Below, in pieces: positions 26,695 to 35,254 of a DNA stretch of 37,775 nucleotides. The DNA comes from Clostridia bacterium (GTDB taxonomy: Bacteria; Bacillota; Clostridia; Christensenellales; Borkfalkiaceae): assembly GCA_021204625.1 (NCBI GenBank), contig JAJPZA010000147.1, positions 1 through 37,775 of the forward strand, given 5' to 3'. The notes under the pieces are model-generated. The model was not told where the DNA came from and did not search any database. It saw nothing but the letters and a program-made list of their open reading frames with translations. The position numbers and the translations under genes are program-made. Every line of letters begins with the position of its first letter. Within the stretch, counting starts at the first letter, position 1.

Positions 26695-26721
26695 CAGTTG
26701 TCTACAAATTGTCTACAACTG
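26695..26721. promoter_or_regulatory. 27-base palindromic operator-like site
   Basis: CAGTTGT (26695-26701) and ACAACTG (26715-26721) are perfect arms. Between them TTGTCTACAA occurs twice (26698-26707 and 26709-26718), 11 bases apart. It lies in the 330-base gap between the divergent abrB and HMA promoters, which otherwise holds no gene. Confidence 0.5.
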
Positions 26722-26855
26722 TTTCCGTCTGAAACGGCAAAATTCCGGTTTTTACGGGTGCTTTTCCGTGCGTGAGGAATTATCCGTCATAGGATTCAAG
26801 ACGCGCCGGAGGGACTGTATGAGCCTATTTTGGAGTTTTGCGGCCGGGCAGAAAG

Positions 26856-26884
26856 TTGACATCTCTCCCGGATTTAGGTACACT
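26856..26884 (+). promoter_or_regulatory. Promoter of the HMA gene
   Basis: Perfect TTGACA (26856-26861), a 17-base spacer and TACACT (26879-26884), 24 bases before the ATG at 26909. Confidence 0.7.
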
Positions 26885-26908
26885 GTAACCGTACAGGAGA
26901 TACGGAAT

Positions 26909-27160
26909 ATGTACAGAACAACGCTTAAGATAGACGGCATGCACTGCGGCATGTGCGAGGCCCACGTGAACGACATGGTCCGTGACGCCGTGGACGTGAA
27001 GAAGGTAACATCTTCCCACACGAAGGGAGAGACGGTTATCATAACGGAGACTGCTCCGGACCTGGAGGCCATTACGGCAGCCATCCAGAAACAGGGGTAC
27101 AGGGTGCTCTCATCCGAGTCTGAAGAGTACGAGAAGAAGGGGCTCTTCCACAGGAAGTGA
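26909..27160 (+). CDS. Heavy-metal-associated (HMA) domain protein
   Basis: The 83-residue protein is a single HMA domain with a short charged tail. It has the metal-binding loop GMHCGMC (Cys13, Cys16) after the first beta strand, and the expected beta-alpha-beta-beta-alpha-beta length. Such proteins carry Cu(I) or similar soft metals or serve as chaperones for metal ATPases. His in place of the usual Thr/Ser before the first Cys is common in this group. AGGAGA lies eight bases before the ATG, which supports this start over the much longer open frame reading back to 26093. No copper ATPase is adjacent. It may share a transcript with tagD, 55 bases downstream. Confidence 0.85.
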   Translation: MYRTTLKIDGMHCGMCEAHVNDMVRDAVDVKKVTSSHTKGETVIITETAPDLEAITAAIQKQGYRVLSSESEEYEKKGLFHRK

Positions 27161-27215
27161 TTTAAAGGCTAGCGCCTGCCCCAGGGCGCATATGCATGAT
27201 ACAGGGGCTTAAGAG

Positions 27216-27617
27216 ATGAAACGGGTAATAACTTACGGCACATTCGATCTTCTGCATTACGGGCACATAAACCTTTTAAGGCGTGCAAAGGCCCTGGGGG
27301 ATTATCTCATCGTGGCTCTTTCCACGGACGAGTTCAACAGCGTGCAGAAGGGCAAGAAATGCTACTTCAACTATGAGCAGCGCAAGGAGCTTTTAGAGTC
27401 CGTGAGATATGTGGATCTCGTAATCCCGGAAACCTGCTGGGAGCAGAAGGCCACGGACATGAAGGAATATCATATAGACACCTTCGTAATTGGCGAGGAC
27501 TGGAAGGGCAAGTTTGACTATCTCAAAGACCTCGGCGTTGAGGTTGTATATCTCCCCAGGACGCCGGAGATAAGCACCACGCAGATAAAGGAAGACCTGG
27601 ACTCATCCAGGCATTAA
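27216..27617 (+). CDS. tagD: Glycerol-3-phosphate cytidylyltransferase
   Basis: TagD makes CDP-glycerol from CTP and glycerol-3-phosphate for teichoic acid or capsule synthesis. The 133-residue protein has the nucleotidyltransferase start RVITYGTFDLLHYGHINLL with the HxGH motif (His15, His18). It ends with RTPEISTTQIKEDL, equal to the family RTxGISTT motif. Length is standard. The ribosome-binding site is weak (GGGG/AAGAG before the ATG). A terminator follows 30 bases after the stop. No other teichoic acid gene is in the window. Confidence 0.94.
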   Translation: MKRVITYGTFDLLHYGHINLLRRAKALGDYLIVALSTDEFNSVQKGKKCYFNYEQRKELLESVRYVDLVIPETCWEQKATDMKEYHIDTFVIGEDWKGKFDYLKDLGVEVVYLPRTPEISTTQIKEDLDSSRH

Positions 27618-27647
27618 ACCCTGCATAATCCTCACGAAACAGCAAAA

Positions 27648-27685
27648 ACAAGGCCGGAAGGAGCAATCTTTCCGGCTTGTATTTT
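27648..27685 (+). terminator. Terminator of tagD
   Basis: ACAAG-G-CCGGAA pairs with TTCCGGCTTGT (one bulged G), and ATTTT follows. Confidence 0.7.
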
Positions 27686-27711
27686 GCCCTGCGAAAGCTG
27701 TTAAAAAATAA

Positions 27712-28042
27712 TTCACTGAAGAAAATTTCACTGAAAAATAATTCAACGTTACCAGTTCCGTCTTTGTGGCCATCTCTGCCGGGTGCTATATCGCAGAATG
27801 GAGTTGATGGCCCTTGAAGGCCGGGTGCTATATCGCAAAATGGCGTTGACGGCACCCGGAGACAGGGGCTAAATCGCAGAAGGAAGTTGACTGCTTCCGA
27901 AGGCCCGGGGCTATATCGCAGAAGTGAGTTGACTGCTTCCGAAGGCCCGGGGCTATATCGCAGAAGCGAGTTGACGGCCCCATAATCCATATCCAAGCCC
28001 TGCTTCTTCCTGTGGTCATCAGCTGAATAAAAATTCACTGAA
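27712..28042 (+). repeat. TTCACTGAA copies flanking the 42-base array
   Basis: TTCACTGAA occurs at 27712-27720 and 27727-27735, just left of the 42-base tandem array, and at 28034-28042, just right of it. The near-palindromic 9-mer may bound the array. Confidence 0.55.
27781..27981. repeat. Five-copy tandem repeat, period about 42 bases
   Basis: Units start at 27781, 27823, 27865, 27907 and 27949, the last partial. The core GCTATATCGCAGAA begins at 27785, 27827, 27868, 27910 and 27952 (steps 42, 41, 42, 42), and each core is followed by four or five variable bases and GTTGAC/GTTGAT. Units 3 and 4 are nearly identical and units 1 and 2 diverge. The array lies in the 670-base gene-free gap between tagD and the WYL gene. 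On the minus strand the period would read as a 14-residue repeat, but no real gene is supported. Confidence 0.9.
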
Positions 28043-28198
28043 ATCCAGTTCAGTACATAGACCTCTGGAGCGGAGGCGGAGCCGTCCGGCCTGCGGATCC
28101 TGCTGTTTTGCAGGCAGTCCGGCAAGGGAAAATGTGAGTATATGTAACAGGTAAATGCAGGTGTTAATTTTCTTTAACATCACGGATGGCCCATAATA

Positions 28199-28227
28199 TT
28201 GCCAGAGTGGCGGACGGGATATATAAT
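28199..28227 (+). promoter_or_regulatory. Promoter of the WYL regulator
   Basis: TTGCCA (28199-28204), a 17-base spacer and perfect TATAAT (28222-28227), about 60 bases before the ATG. Confidence 0.75.
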
Positions 28228-28287
28228 ATAAGAGCAAGGAGGAAAAGATGTGCATTTGCAGGAAAATTAGTGCAAGGAGGTGAGATT

Positions 28288-29274
28288 ATGAGCAAGGACA
28301 ACGGAAAGAAGATACGGCTGGTAAGGATACTGGAGATGTTAAGTTCAGACACGGACGTGAACAATCCCATATCCTCGACCCAGATACTGGAAAGGCTCAA
28401 GGCAGAGGGGATGAGCTGCACGAGGCAGACGCTGTACAAGGACATAGGGCTTCTGGTGCAGTCCGGATACAGGATAGAAAAGGTGCGCGGCGTGGCCAAT
28501 GAGTATTATATGGAGGACAGGACTTTCACTGTCCCGGAGCTAAGGATTCTGCTGGATGCGGTGCAGGCGGCAACGTTCATAACCCCGGCCAAGACAAGCG
28601 AGCTGATGTACAAGATATATTCACTCGGCGGAGCCACGGCGGCGGAGAAGCTTAGAAAGGACAATGTGCGCTTCAATTCAAGGAAGCACACGAACGAGCA
28701 CATATACTACAATGTCAACGAGATTGCGGAGGCCATAGAGTCCGGAAAGAAGATTTCATTCAGGTACTTTGATTACAACGAGAAGAAGGAGAAGGTGTAC
28801 CGCAAGCACGGCGGCCTGTACAAGGAGAGCCCGTACGCCACGATATATGCGGATGACAATTATTACATTCTCACGTACAACGAGGATTACATGCATTACA
28901 CCCATTACCGCGTGGACAAGATGGACAACGTGAGGGTGCTGGAAGAAGACGCGGTTCCCAAAGGGGATCTGGACATTTCCAAGTACACGGCAGGGCTGTT
29001 CGGAATGTTTGCGGGCGAGAAGACACAGGTAATCCTTGAAGCGGACAAGAGGCTCATAGACACCATCCTGGACCGTTTCGGCGAGGACGTCCAGTTCACT
29101 GTCACAGACGATGGCAAGGTCCGTTTCCGCGCGGACGTGCAGGCAAGCCCCAGGTTCATTTCATGGGTGTGCTCCTTCGGAAAATCCATGAAGGTAATCT
29201 CTCCGCCCAGCGTTATACACCAGATTCAGGACTCTCTTTCAGTGCTGGAGAAGATGTATCCCAGGGTTGCATGA
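28288..29274 (+). CDS. WYL-domain transcriptional regulator
   Basis: The 328-residue protein has an N-terminal winged helix-turn-helix (about 8-65, RLVRILEMLSS ... TRQTLYKDIGLLVQSGY). A central WYL domain (about 140-235, ISFRYFDYNEKKEKVYRKHGG, then SPYATIYADDNYYILTY) and a C-terminal WCX-like region follow. WYL proteins sense nucleic acid or nucleotide ligands and often control defence or DNA-repair genes. I start at ATG 28288 because AAGGAGGTGA, a near-perfect site, lies five bases upstream; the frame open to 28186 covers the promoter. Its target is unknown; neighbours are the 42-base repeat array and a convergent GH3 operon. Confidence 0.9.
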   Translation: MSKDNGKKIRLVRILEMLSSDTDVNNPISSTQILERLKAEGMSCTRQTLYKDIGLLVQSGYRIEKVRGVANEYYMEDRTFTVPELRILLDAVQAATFITPAKTSELMYKIYSLGGATAAEKLRKDNVRFNSRKHTNEHIYYNVNEIAEAIESGKKISFRYFDYNEKKEKVYRKHGGLYKESPYATIYADDNYYILTYNEDYMHYTHYRVDKMDNVRVLEEDAVPKGDLDISKYTAGLFGMFAGEKTQVILEADKRLIDTILDRFGEDVQFTVTDDGKVRFRADVQASPRFISWVCSFGKSMKVISPPSVIHQIQDSLSVLEKMYPRVA

Positions 29275-29357
29275 CACAGGCTGGATGAAAGTAAGGCAAA
29301 GGAAAGCGGAGAAAAGGAAGGGACCCAAAAGGCTTTGACGCGAAGATATGGCACAAT

Positions 29358-29394
29358 AAAGGCGGGTATGCTTTTGAGCATATCCGCCTTTTTG
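29358..29394. terminator. Bidirectional terminator between WYL gene and GH3 operon
   Basis: AAAGGCGG...TATGC pairs with GCATA...CCGCCTTT around a 6-base loop. T-tracts lie on both strands (CCTTTTTG on plus, CCTTTATT on minus). Confidence 0.85.
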
Positions 29395-29605
29395 TGACTT
29401 TATTTTTTCTGAATTCTTCTGACACCAGGACATTCCGGAATGCAATGCCGTCTGCAGGGGTGGCAGGGCATTTTCAGAAACCAGCCTTGGATGCCTCTCC
29501 CCGTTGGCCGGGCCTGGCGCATGCCCGGCCGGGGTGTCAGGCATTTGTGCTGTTTTCTCGTCCGCCGTGTGCGCTGGAAAAGCTCATTTGGCGGGAGCGG
29601 ATATT
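29395..29605 (-). other. 3' untranslated region of the GH3 operon with a conserved hairpin
   Basis: No gene is seen. GGCCGGGC (29506-29513) pairs with GCCCGGCC (29523-29530). A similar hairpin with shared GCATGCCCGGC lies the same way after the paralogous gene at 37091 (36985-37007). Confidence 0.45.
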
Positions 29606-30094
29606 TTAAGCAGCGGAGTCGTTCTTGGGAGCCTTCTTTACGCATGCTGTTACGCCAAGGGACACAGCGTCCGCAACGATGGCGAGAGCATAGAATACCC
29701 AGGATACAACGGCAATGGTAAGTGATGAAGCTGCAACTTCACTGCCCTCAAGGTCTGAGAACCAGATGTAGCCCATCATGTCGCCGCGTGTTGAAACCAT
29801 GATGGCAAGGGAGCCGAGGAGAAGAGCTGCCGCAGCAATCTTCATTACATCCACGAGGATGGAGAAGAGCTTGCCTTCAAACATGCCGTCCACAACGAAT
29901 GCGCAGACTGCAAGGAGGAATGCAATGATGTCCATGGCGATGACGCCGCCGATTCCGCTGACAAGGTAGTCGGACTTGACGGATCCGCCGAGGTTGTTGC
30001 TTACAATGCTCAGTGCCATTGCAACGATTGCAAGCACTGCGCATCCTATAGCTACGTATGAGGCCCATGTTTTCTTAGCGAAAAAGTTTTTCAT
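29606..30094 (-). CDS. Small 4-TM membrane protein paired with GH3 gene
   Basis: I do not recognise a named family. The 162-residue protein has four hydrophobic helices (about 12-32, 47-70, 78-102 and 123-148). The motif YIWFSDLEG (about 110-118) lies in the loop before the last helix, and the C-terminus is Lys/Ala-rich. A paralog with the same layout and motif is at 37091-37591, again directly after a GH3 gene. The ATG lies six bases after the GH3 stop, and its ribosome-binding site (GGAGG) is inside the GH3 end, so the two are co-translated. It may anchor or assist the GH3 protein in the membrane; that is inference from the repeated pairing. Confidence 0.82.
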   Translation of the reverse strand: MKNFFAKKTWASYVAIGCAVLAIVAMALSIVSNNLGGSVKSDYLVSGIGGVIAMDIIAFLLAVCAFVVDGMFEGKLFSILVDVMKIAAAALLLGSLAIMVSTRGDMMGYIWFSDLEGSEVAASSLTIAVVSWVFYALAIVADAVSLGVTACVKKAPKNDSAA

Positions 30095-30100
30095 ATTATT

Positions 30101-33100
30101 TTAAGCCTCCTCTTTCTTACTGGGCGCAACTTCTCCAAGCACGTATGCAATGAGTGCGAGGCCTGCTACGATGCCGCCTATATATTCCATTGCATAGTAT
30201 GTGCTGCGCCACCAGTTCATGATTGATACGTTCTTTGCGCCGGGCACGATATAGTTTACCATGTTGCTGTGAGCGAATGCCCAGAGTGTCTCATGTACGG
30301 CATCCTTTACGGACTGCAGCATTGTGGCGTCTCCTGCATATGACTTTGCAAGATCCTTTGAAGTGGTGTTCCAGAATGATATTTCCTTTATGTCGAAGTT
30401 GGTTGTGCCGGCCTTTACAGACTCGGTGAACGGCCATGCATAGCCGGAAGAAGCGTAATCACTTACTGCATATCCCTTGTACTGCCACTCGCCGCGGAGG
30501 ATTCCGGACATAAGTCCTTCGCTTGCGTTGGAAATGGTGCATCCTATGCGTGAGTATGCGTTCATGAGGGCTACCGCATTGCCGTACTCGAATGTAATCT
30601 GGAATCCGCGGAGCTCGCCTTCACGCAGCTGCTGTTCGTTAGCGAACACGCTGAGTGCATAACGGCAGTACTCCTGGTCGTTGGAGATGAAGTGCTTTAC
30701 TGTTCCGACAAGGCCCTTGGTCTGTCCGCCCATTACAACGCCGGAAGCGGAATATCCGGAAAGGATGGGATCCTCTGAATAATATTCTGCAGAACGTCCG
30801 TTGTACGGTGTGCGGTGGATGTTAAGGCTGGGTGCCCAGAGAACAGGAAGGTTTATAAACAGAGAGTCATTGCCCCAGAGTACGCCGAGGTCATACAGGA
30901 GATCCTGGTCGAATGCGCAGGCCTGCAGCGTTGCGCAGCCCATGTCGTTCCATGAGTAGTTGGCATTCGCACTGTAATCACTTGCATCAAACCAGGGAGC
31001 GTCATAGTCTGACGGGAGTTTGATTGCAATTCCGGAAGGACCGTTCTCTGTGTATGTTCCGCCGATGAAGTTGATTCCGGAGAGGTCATAGTACTGACGG
31101 TTTCCACAGCCGATGAAGGTGATGCCTTCCTCAAGGTTGAGGGCGTCCATGAGCTCAAGCCAGGCGGGATCATCGTAATCCAGGACAGTGCCGTCCGAGC
31201 TGATCATGTCACCGAACGTCAGGTCTGTCTTCTGGTCGAACTTGATGCCGGACACATCATCATCAGTATGGATTGTATAGGTTGATCCGACAAGGAGGTC
31301 AATCATGTCCTGTGTGGCAGTGAGGGAAGTGACTCCCTGCTGGCCAGCGGACCATGTTGTCTCCCAGCCGTTGTTCCATGTCCAGTCTGATCTGGAGAGG
31401 TATGTCACCTTGTTGCTGTCAGACATGAACGTGTTTATGTTTGCATCCTGCAGTTCGTTGTATACGGGTTCGCCGGTTGTAGGATCCGTGGCGAAGATGT
31501 TCTTGTCGGTATCTGCCCAGTCGAGGGTAGCGACTGCACTGGAATCTCCGTCATAATCCATTCCGTCTGAAACGGTCTTGCCCTTCATTGCAAGGATGTT
31601 GTTCAGAGCGGCATGAGCGCCTTCCTTAGAATCCTCTGTGCTGTTGTTGCAGCCGAGAGCGAAGTAATATGTGCCGGGGTCCATGATGTACTGGCCGGTC
31701 TTGCCTTCTGCAGCGGTGTTCTGATAACTCTCGTCATAGGAAGCAATGTCCTGGAGGTTTATGGTGATGCTGCCGCTGTATGATTTGCCTGCATCAATTG
31801 AAGGAGTCTTCTCATAGTTGAGGAGCAGTACGGAAGCCTTCTCTGTATTGTCTGTACTGATTACATTGCCGTTTTCATCATAGTAAGGAGCCTGGCCGTA
31901 TACCTGGACAACGCTTCTGCCGGCAACATCGCCTGTGTTCTCAACGGTGTAGTATATGGTCAGCTCTGTCTTGTCTTGGGAGAGTGACATGCCAGGTGTT
32001 TCCGCGTCGCCCTTGGTTGTGTCTATTTCCTGATCGAACGTCGTGTAAGACATTCCGTATCCGAAGGAATAAGCGACTTCTTCATCATAGTTCCAGCCGT
32101 TTGTGGAAAGGAACTTGCCGCCGTTGGCGTCTGAGGATGTTGCTCCGCTGGCTGTGGCGTTCAGGACGCTGTCTTCGTAACGGGTCTCGTAATACTTGTA
32201 TCCTACATAGATGCCTTCTGCCTGTACAACATACTTGGAAGCATAATAGTCGCTTGTAATCGTAGTGCCGTCAGTCGTTACCATAGTAGGGTTGCCGTCT
32301 GCATCAAAGGCGTTTGTGTACTCGTAGATTCCATAGTTCTGCACGGAGGGAGCGGAAGCGGAGTTCAACGCATAAGTGTCTGAAAGATGTCCGGAAGGAT
32401 TGGTTGTTCCTTTAAGGATATCCGCAACGCCGTACATGCCGTAGTTTCCGGGGAAGCTTATGTACATGATGGCATCTGCTTCATAGTCACCGGACATGAG
32501 AGGGCCGACTTCCATAGGGTTGGTCGTGTTGAGAAGCACGATGACCTTGTCACTGTTCTGCTTGGCTGTCTTGATAGTGCCGAGCTCCAGGTCTGTAAGT
32601 GAAAGCACGTTTTTCGTGTCGGACTGTGTCACGAAGCTGGAGTCTATGCCCTGTGAGCCGGGTGTGTAGTCGCCGCCCTCGGAGGAAGGCCTGCCGATTA
32701 CCACGATGCCTACGGATGTGCCGGATCCGCCCTTTGCGTAATTGCCGGTCACTCCGGGGAATCCGGATGCTGTGGTGTCTACTTCATAGTATGGATATGT
32801 GATGGGTGCACTGGGCAGGTAGAACAGAGTGCCCATGTTGTTGGTGTTCTCGTCAGATGTTGCCTTGTCCTCGTAGTAGTCGTTCATGTCCTTGTTGACA
32901 TCGAAGCCTACGCTTGTCAGGGCATCATACAGGGAAACGCTCTGGGTTGCATCTACGATGCCGCCCATGTTCATGCCGTAGTATGCGCCGCTGGGAGCAC
33001 TGGATACGCCATAAAGGGTGATGTGAACATCGCTGGCACTTGTTGTCTCGTTGTTTACAAGGGGCAGGGCATCATCATCGTTCTTGAGAAGAACTGTGCC

Positions 33101-33370
33101 TTCCTGGCTGAGCTTTTCGCCAAACTCGATGTGGGCTGCCTTGAGAGCGCTGGTGCTTTCGTAATCAGGTGTGTATGTTTCGAATGAATCTGAGTCTTCA
33201 GGAACGGAAACCTTCTCGGTTGTCGTGCCGAGATAACGGTTTACCTGAGACTTGTTGGCCTCGAGAAGTGAGCCGACAACAAATCCTAACAGGAATATAA
33301 GGGCGAAGACGACCATAAGGACGCGCCAGAGGCCCTTGTGCTTCCCGAGGAAGCTGAGAAATTTTTGCAT
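30101..33370 (-). CDS. Membrane-anchored permuted GH3 glycoside hydrolase (beta-glucosidase-like)
   Basis: The 1089-residue protein has a TM helix at about 15-38. The GH3 C-terminal-type domain comes first (SQEGTVLLKNDDDALPL, then SGHLSDTYA). FGYGMSYTTF, an FnIII-like domain and the GH3 barrel follow, with a second TM helix at about 1058-1081. Unlike the paralog at 10960 it keeps the catalytic set: LNIHRTPYNGR with YSEDP, KHFISNDQE, and YAVSDY with nucleophile Asp971 (30458-30460). It probably hydrolyses a beta- or alpha-linked oligosaccharide outside the cell while tethered at both ends. The ATG follows AAGGAGG. It is the first gene of an operon with the 4-TM gene. Substrate cannot be read from sequence. 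Confidence 0.92.
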   Translation of the reverse strand: MQKFLSFLGKHKGLWRVLMVVFALIFLLGFVVGSLLEANKSQVNRYLGTTTEKVSVPEDSDSFETYTPDYESTSALKAAHIEFGEKLSQEGTVLLKNDDDALPLVNNETTSASDVHITLYGVSSAPSGAYYGMNMGGIVDATQSVSLYDALTSVGFDVNKDMNDYYEDKATSDENTNNMGTLFYLPSAPITYPYYEVDTTASGFPGVTGNYAKGGSGTSVGIVVIGRPSSEGGDYTPGSQGIDSSFVTQSDTKNVLSLTDLELGTIKTAKQNSDKVIVLLNTTNPMEVGPLMSGDYEADAIMYISFPGNYGMYGVADILKGTTNPSGHLSDTYALNSASAPSVQNYGIYEYTNAFDADGNPTMVTTDGTTITSDYYASKYVVQAEGIYVGYKYYETRYEDSVLNATASGATSSDANGGKFLSTNGWNYDEEVAYSFGYGMSYTTFDQEIDTTKGDAETPGMSLSQDKTELTIYYTVENTGDVAGRSVVQVYGQAPYYDENGNVISTDNTEKASVLLLNYEKTPSIDAGKSYSGSITINLQDIASYDESYQNTAAEGKTGQYIMDPGTYYFALGCNNSTEDSKEGAHAALNNILAMKGKTVSDGMDYDGDSSAVATLDWADTDKNIFATDPTTGEPVYNELQDANINTFMSDSNKVTYLSRSDWTWNNGWETTWSAGQQGVTSLTATQDMIDLLVGSTYTIHTDDDVSGIKFDQKTDLTFGDMISSDGTVLDYDDPAWLELMDALNLEEGITFIGCGNRQYYDLSGINFIGGTYTENGPSGIAIKLPSDYDAPWFDASDYSANANYSWNDMGCATLQACAFDQDLLYDLGVLWGNDSLFINLPVLWAPSLNIHRTPYNGRSAEYYSEDPILSGYSASGVVMGGQTKGLVGTVKHFISNDQEYCRYALSVFANEQQLREGELRGFQITFEYGNAVALMNAYSRIGCTISNASEGLMSGILRGEWQYKGYAVSDYASSGYAWPFTESVKAGTTNFDIKEISFWNTTSKDLAKSYAGDATMLQSVKDAVHETLWAFAHSNMVNYIVPGAKNVSIMNWWRSTYYAMEYIGGIVAGLALIAYVLGEVAPSKKEEA

Positions 33371-33987
33371 CTTTCCTCCTTATTCATTTGGACGTGCATC
33401 CGCCCGATGCGCAGCCCTTTATCCCCTGGCTTAATCCCCGTGCCAGGCAGCCGCAGAACAGGCAGGATGCTGCTTCAAACCTGTTTTTCGTGAACAGCAG
33501 ATTTCTATGACGGAACGTTCCCAATCCCGCCTGTCATCATCCTCTATAGCGCCGTAGGAAGATGCAGGTGCAGAAACGTACGCTGCAGAGTCCGGAAAGC
33601 CGGACGGTGCCACTGTCTGCAGTCACTCAAAACTCTTGCAATGCATAACGCGCGGTCTCCAGTTCTGCAGTCCCAAAGCACGCGCGTCCTGCTTGAAAAA
33701 GATTATCACAAAGGGACTTTCAGTCATATTGACTGGCTGTTTTGGCTTCATTGAATAATTGGTTTGTTAGAGATTAAAAAAAACTGTTTTATGAGGGCCG
33801 GACCCTTTGTTTTTGCCTGTAGGGAAGACGGCTTAAGCGTCATGGACGGGCAGAAAAAATATCATTATATATTTTTAAAACGGCATTCAGTATATTGAAA
33901 AAGCAATTCATGCAAACGCAATGAAGCCACACGGAAAAGAAGGAGGATAATGGCCCGCCGGCCGGCACAGGCCGGATTAAGGGCTGG
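33371..33987. other. Divergent gap between GH3 operon and first AraC gene
   Basis: No gene is supported. AT-rich tracts lie at 33770-33790 and 33855-33900. A minus-strand TATAAT within 33860-33880 could belong to the GH3 operon promoter but lacks a good -35 box. This is the likely site of AraC control. Confidence 0.45.
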
Positions 33988-34016
33988 TTGACACCAAAAC
34001 AACAGTATGATATAAA
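33988..34016 (+). promoter_or_regulatory. Promoter of the first AraC gene
   Basis: Perfect TTGACA (33988-33993), a 17-base spacer and TATAAA (34011-34016). The -35, spacer length and -10 are the same as at the second AraC gene (35511-35539). The leader before the ATG is about 230 bases. Confidence 0.8.
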
Positions 34017-34097
34017 AACGCCGTCCTTTCCAACCCTGCGGAATTGATGCTGCGTGGAGCAGGAAAGGGACAGAATCGGCAGATGACACGGTTTTGC

Positions 34098-34139
34098 AAA
34101 GGGGTACCCCTTTGGCACGGACTACTGCGTAGTCCGTGC
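34098..34139 (+). promoter_or_regulatory. Conserved two-hairpin leader element, copy 1
   Basis: The perfect palindrome AAAGGGGTACCCCTTT (34098-34113) is followed at once by an 11-base-pair hairpin with arms 34115-34125 and 34129-34139 and loop TGC. The same pair of hairpins with compensating base changes stands before the second AraC gene (35607-35650). A further perfect 11-base-pair hairpin (34207-34217 with 34227-34237) lies just before the ribosome-binding site of this gene. No U-tract follows, so control at translation or by RNA binding is more likely than termination. Confidence 0.65.
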
Positions 34140-34251
34140 ATACTCCCTATAGAGTTTCCCTCCGGCAAAGCGGGGACAGACCAGCAAGACAGATGTCTGC
34201 GCCTGCGGGCCGGCATGACCTGCGGGCATGCCGGCCCAGCGGGGGGCGGAA

Positions 34252-35073
34252 ATGTTTTCTTTCATATACAATGACATGGATTTTTCACACAGCCGCGCGG
34301 AACATCCCGTGGAGACGTTCAAGGACGCCGGAGAGAACACGTATCATGAGAACTGCTATGAAATGCTTGTCCTGCTGGAAGGGTCTGTGAAGATGGTTGT
34401 GGAGAACCAGGAGAAGATCATGGGAAGGCACGACACGGCCATAATCCCTCCGTATGCGCTGCATCATATTGAATCTATGGATGACAGCCCGTGTGAGTGG
34501 ATGGACTTCAAACTTCCCGCTGTGTTTGTATCTGAGTTTTTTGCAGACAGAATAAAGTCCGGCGGAGTGTTCTACACCTGGCCGGAGGACGTTATGGTTT
34601 TCCTGGACCGCATAGAGGAGTTCTATGACCTGTACAGGGCCGAAGGGGATACGGATGAGATGCTGTACCTCGGCATGGGCATCTGGCTTTCCGCCATTCT
34701 TGTCTTCATGTTCCGTAAGGACAATGCCCCGCAGAAATCAGAAGATACAGAAAACATACTTGGCAGGAGTGTCGCGGAGTATATAGACGCGAACCTGACC
34801 AAAAGGATCACATTGCAGGATCTCTGCAACGAGTTCCATCATTCCGTCTCATACATAGGCAAGCAGTTCCGCGCGTACGCCGGCATGCCGGTCATGACAT
34901 ACATCCGCAAGAAAAAAATGGAGACAGCCCGTTTTCTCATCGTGGACCGCCAGTCAAAGCCTGTGGATGTGGCAAGGGAGCTGGGCTATACTGACTATTC
35001 CTCATTTTACAAAGCGTATGTCACAGAATTCGGCGTTCCTCCAAAGGAAAGAAGGAAAAAAGGAGACAGATGA
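34252..35073 (+). CDS. AraC-family transcriptional regulator 1
   Basis: The 273-residue protein has an N-terminal cupin-like sensor domain (about 1-95, YHENCYEMLVLLEG, then HDTAIIPPYALHHIE). A linker and a C-terminal pair of AraC helix-turn-helix motifs (about 170-268, RITLQDLCNEFHHSVSYI and DVARELGYTDYSSFYKAY) follow. Such regulators usually activate sugar-use genes on binding a sugar. The start at 34252 (MFSFIYNDMD) matches the second regulator's MFSFKYMDMD and follows GGGGGGCGG. It is divergent from the catalytically complete GH3 operon, its likely target. A paralog follows in the same direction at 35702. Confidence 0.92.
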   Translation: MFSFIYNDMDFSHSRAEHPVETFKDAGENTYHENCYEMLVLLEGSVKMVVENQEKIMGRHDTAIIPPYALHHIESMDDSPCEWMDFKLPAVFVSEFFADRIKSGGVFYTWPEDVMVFLDRIEEFYDLYRAEGDTDEMLYLGMGIWLSAILVFMFRKDNAPQKSEDTENILGRSVAEYIDANLTKRITLQDLCNEFHHSVSYIGKQFRAYAGMPVMTYIRKKKMETARFLIVDRQSKPVDVARELGYTDYSSFYKAYVTEFGVPPKERRKKGDR

Positions 35074-35110
35074 GGGCCCGGAAACATGACATGCAAAACA
35101 AAATCAAAAG

Positions 35111-35144
35111 AAAGGATGGCGAAGCTTGTTTTCCGCCATCCTTT
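35111..35144 (+). terminator. Terminator after the first AraC gene
   Basis: AAAGGATGGCG (35111-35121) pairs perfectly with CGCCATCCTTT (35134-35144), then TC. The same AAGGATGG/CCATCCTT stem is used after the second AraC gene. Confidence 0.7.
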
Positions 35145-35184
35145 TCAGATTGTGATTCAGCCATTCAGGTACGGGGCAAAAGTT

Positions 35185-35254
35185 ATGGGAGAGCGGGGAT
35201 GCTCTCCCATAGCGTATGGTGTGGTTTTGCACGTTTCCTGTGCGGCAGCACAGG
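35185..35254 (+). repeat. Twin-hairpin element, copy 1
   Basis: Hairpin A is ATGGGAGAGC (35185-35194) with GCTCTCCCAT (35201-35210). The shared ATGGTGTG (35216-35223) follows. Hairpin B is CCTGTGC (35237-35243) with GCACAGG (35248-35254). Copy 2 at 36796-36860 has the same order with compensating base changes. No gene lies between here and the AraC 2 promoter. Confidence 0.65.

Noticed and set aside
26093-26908. Long open frame upstream of and in frame with the HMA domain.
   Set aside because: It runs antisense through abrB and pnuC and across two promoters; the ATG at 26909 has a good ribosome site and gives a complete HMA domain.
27781-27981. Possible CRISPR array in the 42-base repeat region.
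   Set aside because: The variable parts are partly repeated between units, only four or five bases are truly variable in the core, and no cas gene is present.
27523-28125. Minus-strand open frame with 14-residue repeats (FCDIAPGLRKQST).
   Set aside because: It is produced by a 42-base period divisible by three, overlaps tagD, and lacks a ribosome-binding site and a known domain.
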